Made by a program: the position numbers and the translations under genes. Of a DNA stretch of 5,166 bases, positions 1-5,166 are shown one piece after another. Below the pieces are notes generated by a model, which saw only the letters and a list, made by a program, of their open reading frames with translations, was not told the DNA's origin and made no database searches. Each line of letters begins with the position of its first letter. The stretch's first letter is position 1. This DNA comes from Flavobacteriaceae bacterium (GTDB lineage: Bacteria; Bacteroidota; Bacteroidia; Flavobacteriales; Flavobacteriaceae), in assembly GCA_002401105.1 (NCBI GenBank), contig NVSD01000054.1, positions 4,966 to 10,131 on the forward strand. The letters are read 5' to 3'.

Positions 1-1
1 T

Positions 2-2011
<2,010 letters not shown>

Positions 2012-2170
2012 TACCAATTACAATCCAAAATAACCGATACAAATGGTTTGTTTTACGTTTTACCGTTGTTAAAAAATCTAACGATAGCTCAGGCTATCCT
2101 AAGATTTTTCGCCTAGCTAAAACAAAAAATAATTCTATTTCTAAACGGTCACTTGGAAATGTAATAGGTA
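2012..2170. repeat. 159-bp imperfect palindrome, MITE-like element
   Basis: The whole segment is a long imperfect inverted repeat centred on the 4-base loop TCAG at 2089-2092. The ends 2012-2028 and 2153-2170 pair at 15 of 17 positions with one bulged base. They begin TACC and end GGTA. Inner blocks keep the same register: ACCG 2033-2036 with CGGT 2146-2149, AAAT 2041-2044 with ATTT 2137-2140, GTTTTA 2057-2062 with TAAAAC 2118-2123. A 17-bp core stem, 2072-2088 with 2093-2109, has only two mismatches. The trinucleotide TAA lies on both sides (2009-2011, which is the ligA stop codon, and 2171-2173), as a 3-bp target duplication would, although this is weak evidence in AT-rich DNA. It has no coding capacity, so if mobile it would depend on a transposase elsewhere. 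A non-mobile structured intergenic repeat is the alternative. In RNA it would fold into a hairpin at the ligA mRNA 3' end. Confidence 0.65.
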
Positions 2171-2294
2171 TAATATGTAGTGAAATTATAGTCCTGAGTT
2201 TAGAGACGCACTGCAACCTAGTATTGGTTTTTAGTAATTTGGTAAATTGTGATGTATTACTTCATTTGGATAAGTAAACAAACATAGAAACAAG
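2171..2294. other. Intergenic stretch with no recognised content
   Basis: About 120 bp lies between the palindromic element and the terminator. I see no open reading frame beyond about a dozen codons, no tRNA-like fold and no match to the Bacteroidota promoter consensus (TTG, then TAnnTTTG) in either direction. There is a weak 6-bp stem, TTACTT 2257-2262 with AAGTAA 2272-2277. A short motif, AGAGACGCACTGCA at 2202-2215, looks like half of a dispersed palindrome, but no partner arm is present. Confidence 0.5.
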
Positions 2295-2334
2295 AAAAAA
2301 CTCACTGATTTTCGATAAATCAGTGAGTTTTTTT
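2295..2334. terminator. Bidirectional rho-independent terminator
   Basis: A perfect 11-bp stem, CTCACTGATTT at 2301-2311 pairing with AAATCAGTGAG at 2317-2327, closes a 5-base loop (TCGAT). The stem is flanked by six A residues on the left (2295-2300) and seven T residues on the right (2328-2334), so the transcript from either strand ends in a U tract. It lies 22 bp past the stop codon of the - strand yqhD gene and about 285 bp past the ligA stop. It is therefore placed to end both convergent units. It is the natural end of the tetR-SDR-nitroreductase-yqhD operon. Confidence 0.93.
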
Positions 2335-2356
2335 AATTGTAAAATTGTTTAAATAA

Positions 2357-3517
2357 CTAGTAAGACATTTCTACAATAGTAGCTACATCAGTAGGAGTTA
2401 ATGTGGCATTTTCTCCCATTTTAACCCATCCTCTGTCAGTAAAACGTGTAGAGATTTCCTCTGCAGTTCCTTTGAAATCATCGGTGTAATCTGATAATTT
2501 GGTATCTATACCTAAAGATTTAAAAAAGTCTGTGGTTTTTTGGATTCCAGCCTTCGCTCTTTCTTCCATGGTTCCTTCTGTAATGTCCCAAACACGAGTA
2601 GCGTATTGTGCTAATTTCTCTTTTTTACTTTCTAAATTATGGGTGTAATGACTCTCAGTAATAATAGCCAAAGTTCGTGCGTGGTCTATACCAAACAGAG
2701 CCGTTAATTCGTGTCCAATCATATGGATGGCCCAATCTTGAGGAACTCCCTGACCTATTAATCCATTCAAGCCCATAGTACAAGACCACATAAAGTTAGC
2801 GGCTGCTTTGTAATCACTAGGGTCTTTTATTATTATAGGAGCTACTTCTACTAAAGTTTGTAAAATACTTTCCGCAAAACGGTCTTGTAAATTAGCACCT
2901 ACCGAATAGGTAATGTATTGTTCTAATACATGCACAAAGGCATCCGCAATACCATTGGCCAACTGTCTTTGAGGAATAGATTTTATAACAGTTGGGTCTA
3001 AAATAGAGAACTGAGGAAATAAACCTGGGCCTCCTATGGCATATTTTTCTTTGGTTTCTGCTCTTGTTATTACCGCTCCAGAATTCATTTCAGATCCTGT
3101 TGCAGGTAAGGTGAGTACGGTTCCAAACGGCATTCCTTTTTTAGTTGGAATATTGTTTTTAACAATGTCCCAAGGAGTATCTCCCTCATACAAAGCTGCA
3201 GCGGCTAAAAATTTAGTTCCGTCCAATACAGAACCTCCTCCAACAGCTAATAAATAGGTGATGTTTTCAGATTTAATAATACTTAGAGCCTCCATTAAAA
3301 CGGCGTATTCTGGATTTGGGGGAATACCTCCAAACTCGATTACTTTAAACGTTTCTAAAGCTTCCGTAACTTGCTCGTAAATTCCGTTTGTTTTGATACT
3401 TCCTCCTCCATAAAGAATTAAAATTTTAGATCCTTCTGGAATTTGAGAAGCTAATTTCTCAATTTGGTTTTCTCCAAATAAAATACGTGTCGGGTTGTGT
3501 AAGTTAAAATTGTTCAT
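2357..3517 (-). CDS. yqhD: YqhD-type NADPH-dependent aldehyde reductase (iron-containing ADH superfamily)
   Basis: The family reduces short-chain and toxic aldehydes (for example glyoxal-type, acrolein-type and lipid-peroxidation products) to alcohols with NADPH in the cytoplasm. The 386-residue product matches the E. coli YqhD length (387) and its opening MNNFNLHxPTRILFG, as I recall that sequence. The dinucleotide domain carries YGGGS (36-40), where NADPH preference is set, and AVGGGSVLDGTKF (91-103). TLPATGSE (136-143) follows. The C-terminal helical domain has metal ligands D192 and H196 (ADAFVH), H265 (DWAIH) and H279 (GIDHA), matching D194, H198, H267 and H281 of E. coli YqhD. The gene is last in the - strand cluster, starts 7 bp after the nitroreductase stop, and ends just before the bidirectional terminator. 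The leader is A/T-rich with no Shine-Dalgarno. The family assignment is firm. The physiological substrate is unknown, and butanol-dehydrogenase-like (BdhA) activity is possible. Confidence 0.95.
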   Translation of the reverse strand: MNNFNLHNPTRILFGENQIEKLASQIPEGSKILILYGGGSIKTNGIYEQVTEALETFKVIEFGGIPPNPEYAVLMEALSIIKSENITYLLAVGGGSVLDGTKFLAAAALYEGDTPWDIVKNNIPTKKGMPFGTVLTLPATGSEMNSGAVITRAETKEKYAIGGPGLFPQFSILDPTVIKSIPQRQLANGIADAFVHVLEQYITYSVGANLQDRFAESILQTLVEVAPIIIKDPSDYKAAANFMWSCTMGLNGLIGQGVPQDWAIHMIGHELTALFGIDHARTLAIITESHYTHNLESKKEKLAQYATRVWDITEGTMEERAKAGIQKTTDFFKSLGIDTKLSDYTDDFKGTAEEISTRFTDRGWVKMGENATLTPTDVATIVEMSY

Positions 3518-3524
3518 TGTTTAT

Positions 3525-4157
3525 TTATTCTATAACGGTGATTAATTCTTTGATGCTCTTACGAACTTTTGGAAGTTTTACTAGCCAATCTTTTTCTGTA
3601 TCTCTATATCCTAAAGGAAGCATTACGGCACTGCGTAATCCTTTTGCTCTTAAGCCTAGAATCTCATCTAATTTATCTGGATCGAAACCTTCAATTGGTG
3701 TACAGTCTACTTTTTGCTCTGCAGCGGCAAACATAGCCGCACTAAAAGCAATATATGCTTGCTTTGCAGCATGGTTAAAGTTTGTTTCTTCATCGCGCTG
3801 AGGATACATGCCTAATAGCATTTTTCTATAAGCTTCCCATCCTTCGTTTTTGAATCCACGGACTTCATTGGTAAGGTCAAACATATGGTTGATGCGATCT
3901 TCTGTATAGGTGTCCCAAGCAGCAAATACTAATAAATGAGAACAATCTGTAATCATAGATTGATTCCAAGAAATAGGCTTGATTTGTTCTTTAATCTCTT
4001 TGTTTTTGATGACTAAGATTTCGAAAGGTTGTAAGCCGCTAGAAGTTGGTGCTAATCGCGCCGCTTCTAAAATAAGGGCTACTTTTTCTTCTGAAACGAT
4101 TTTTCCATTCATCGCTTTGGCGGCGTAGCGCCATTCTAAAGTTTCTATTAATTTCAT
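3525..4157 (-). CDS. NfsB-like FMN-dependent NAD(P)H nitroreductase
   Basis: This is a predicted cytoplasmic flavoenzyme that reduces nitroaromatics, quinones or related electrophiles with NAD(P)H. Its 210 residues fit the 215-220 usual for the family. FMN-binding signatures are R10 and K14 in RYAAKAM (10-16), APTSSGLQPFE (36-46), PIEGFD (154-159), LPLGYR (180-185) and the C-terminal LPKVRK (195-200). In the last, K197 and R199 line up with K205 and R207 of E. coli NfsB as I recall it. The helix at about 131-147 (AKQAYIAFSAAMFAAAE) is the usual dimer-interface segment. The start ATG overlaps the upstream SDR stop as ATGA (4154-4157), a sign of translational coupling. yqhD begins 7 bp downstream. 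Other members of this family act as dihydropteridine or enoate-type reductases, so the substrate is not settled. No symbol is given because orthology to nfsB itself is not established. Confidence 0.92.
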   Translation of the reverse strand: MKLIETLEWRYAAKAMNGKIVSEEKVALILEAARLAPTSSGLQPFEILVIKNKEIKEQIKPISWNQSMITDCSHLLVFAAWDTYTEDRINHMFDLTNEVRGFKNEGWEAYRKMLLGMYPQRDEETNFNHAAKQAYIAFSAAMFAAAEQKVDCTPIEGFDPDKLDEILGLRAKGLRSAVMLPLGYRDTEKDWLVKLPKVRKSIKELITVIE

Positions 4158-4813
4158 GATGCTATTATTTCTATGTTATCTGATTCAATTATTTGTGAAT
4201 TTTTATCTGTTGAATTGGCTAAAACAATCATTGCCTTTGCAATGGTGTCCGCATAAATCATTCTGTATTTTTTTAGTTTGCCTTGAAGTAAAGGTTGAAA
4301 AAATGTAAGTATAAATTTCCAAATTTTCTCTCCCATCCTTGGCTCCTTTCGTTGTCCAACTATTAAAGATGGTCTAAGGATATATGTATGGTCTATGCCT
4401 TGTTCTAATACTTCAGTTTCCATTGCTCCCTTTGTTCTGTTGTAAAAAACACGACTGTTTTTATCAGCTCCTAAAGCAGAAACAACAATAAAGGTTGGAA
4501 TGTTATGCTGTTTGCATAAGGAGGCAGCCGCCACAGGGATTCCATAATCTATTTTTCTGTAAATGTCAGTATCCGATGTTTTGTCCTTGGTAGTTCCAAT
4601 ACAACAAAACAATTCATCTGCTTTAAAGAACTCGGAAAATTGAGATAGATCTAGTAAGTCTCCAATATGCTGACTTACTTTTGAAGGTAAATTATCAATG
4701 TAGGTTCTTGAAATTAATACAATTTGTTCGTAGCGCGTATCTTCAATTAATTTTTCTAAGAGGAGGGAACCGGTAAGTCCTGTTGCCCCTAATATGATGG
4801 CAGTTTTTTTCAT
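4154..4813 (-). CDS. Atypical SDR, NAD(P)-binding protein of HTATIP2/TIP30 type
   Basis: This is a Rossmann-fold protein of 219 residues in the atypical (divergent) short-chain dehydrogenase group, cytoplasmic by lack of a signal or membrane segment. The cofactor loop is GATGLTG (9-15), and SR at 35-36 after the second strand suggests an NADP(H) preference. FCCIGTTK (69-76) is the motif that points to the HTATIP2-like subgroup. S112 and YNRTK (Y124, K128) supply a catalytic-looking serine, tyrosine and lysine, and LRPSLIVGQR (146-155) is typical of NmrA and HTATIP2 relatives. Substrate and reaction are unknown for most bacterial members, and some may be redox sensors rather than enzymes. The gene follows tetR after 45 bp and overlaps the nitroreductase start by 4 bp. 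The ATG at 4813 places the glycine-rich loop at the normal distance from the N-terminus. No Shine-Dalgarno is seen, as is usual in Bacteroidota. Confidence 0.88.
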   Translation of the reverse strand: MKKTAIILGATGLTGSLLLEKLIEDTRYEQIVLISRTYIDNLPSKVSQHIGDLLDLSQFSEFFKADELFCCIGTTKDKTSDTDIYRKIDYGIPVAAASLCKQHNIPTFIVVSALGADKNSRVFYNRTKGAMETEVLEQGIDHTYILRPSLIVGQRKEPRMGEKIWKFILTFFQPLLQGKLKKYRMIYADTIAKAMIVLANSTDKNSQIIESDNIEIIAS

Positions 4814-4826
4814 AATTGGATTTATT

Positions 4827-4840
4827 AATAAACGTTCATT
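4827..4840. promoter_or_regulatory. Candidate TetR-type operator
   Basis: AATAAACGTTCATT is a 14-bp inverted repeat centred between 4833 and 4834, with six of seven base pairs symmetrical. The only break is A4830 against C4837. Its core resembles the GAAC/GTTC half-sites often bound by TetR-family dimers. It lies in the 45-bp gap between the tetR stop and the SDR start, 14 bp upstream of that start codon. No convincing promoter consensus accompanies it, so it could instead be a chance palindrome in an AT-rich spacer. Confidence 0.35.
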
Positions 4841-4858
4841 CTTTTAATGATGAAAAAA

Positions 4859-5166
4859 TTAGTGTTTTATACTGTCCCAAGCTGCTTCAAATGCAATTTT
4901 CAGTTGCTCATGGTCCAAAATAAAATCACCTCGTTTGTGTGCTGACAATAAAAAGGTGAGGGGGTAAATGGCATTTGCATACAGTATATGAGGAGCTATT
5001 GGTTTAATAATTGCTTCTTGTTGTCCACGTTTCCACAGTTGTAATAAGGGTTTAAAATAGGCAAGCGCCTCCTTTCTTACTTCTGTATCAATCATTGGAG
5101 TGGTCTCACATTGTGCTAAAAATGAAGAGGAACAGGTTTGTTTTAGTTTGTAATTAGCAATGTTAT
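4859..5166 (-). CDS. TetR-family transcriptional regulator, C-terminal part (5' end outside window)
   Basis: The reading frame stays open from the stop at 4859-4861 to the right edge of the window, giving 101 visible residues. The ATG at 5095 is therefore probably internal, not the start. The visible part resembles the ligand-binding and dimerisation domain of TetR/AcrR regulators: FLAQCETTPMID, then RKEALAYFKPLLQLWKRG, then IIKPIAPHIL, a central segment ending HKRGDF, and the terminal AFEAAWDSIKH, a common ending in Bacteroidota TetR proteins. The N-terminal helix-turn-helix would lie beyond the edge, so DNA binding is inferred. Two cysteines, visible residues 11 and 19, fall in the partial sequence. 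The downstream SDR, nitroreductase and yqhD genes are the likely regulated targets. The usual family role is repression relieved by a small ligand. The alternative is an unrelated helical protein, which I consider unlikely. Confidence 0.83.
   Translation of the reverse strand, partial: NIANYKLKQTCSSSFLAQCETTPMIDTEVRKEALAYFKPLLQLWKRGQQEAIIKPIAPHILYANAIYPLTFLLSAHKRGDFILDHEQLKIAFEAAWDSIKH

Noticed and set aside
2221..2280. Possible Bacteroidota promoter (TTG and TAnnTTTG) in the convergent gap
   Set aside because: The TTTG-containing words at 2237 and 2265 lack the required TA at the correct position, and no gene follows in the + direction.
2253..2288. Tiny + strand ORF of 11 codons in the convergent gap
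   Set aside because: It is too short, has no ribosome-binding or promoter signal, and is not separable from chance.
3036..3257. 73-codon ORF on the + strand
   Set aside because: It is antisense to the NADPH-binding and TGSE motifs of yqhD, so it is a by-product of that gene's codons.
3517..3801. 94-codon ORF on the + strand
   Set aside because: It is antisense to the C-terminal FMN-binding part of the nitroreductase. It has no domain and no promoter.
4859..5095. A complete 78-residue protein starting at 5095
   Set aside because: The frame continues open upstream to the window edge and the extra residues fit the TetR ligand-binding domain, so the ATG at 5095 is most likely internal.

Overview
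The window looks like a piece of an AT-rich Bacteroidota chromosome, most likely from a marine-type Flavobacteriaceae. This rests on the LigA sequence style, the A/T-rich leaders without Shine-Dalgarno motifs in front of the genes, and the flavobacterial flavour of the proteins. It is an inference from sequence character, not from a database search.

Layout: on the + strand, 8-2011 is a complete NAD+-dependent DNA ligase gene (ligA). A 345-bp convergent gap (2012-2356) follows. It holds a 159-bp imperfect palindrome that resembles a MITE and abuts the ligA stop codon, then about 120 bp with no recognisable content, then a strong bidirectional rho-independent terminator. Everything to the right is on the - strand and reads leftwards as one tight cluster: the 3' part of a TetR-family regulator gene (cut by the right edge), an atypical short-chain dehydrogenase (SDR) of the HTATIP2/TIP30 type, an NfsB-like flavin nitroreductase, and a YqhD-type NADPH-dependent aldehyde reductase. 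Gaps in the cluster are 45 bp, a 4-bp ATGA overlap, and 7 bp.

The four-gene cluster is best read as a TetR-controlled operon for reductive handling of reactive carbonyls and electrophiles. YqhD would reduce aldehydes, the nitroreductase would reduce nitro or quinone-like compounds, and the SDR would add another NAD(P)H-dependent activity. A near-palindrome in the tetR-SDR gap is a candidate operator. The functional coupling is inferred from gene order and family knowledge.

I see no CRISPR array, tRNA, rRNA, defence system, phage gene or intact transposase. The window is mostly ordinary chromosomal sequence. The most interesting items are the palindromic element at the ligA stop codon and the regulator-linked reductase operon.
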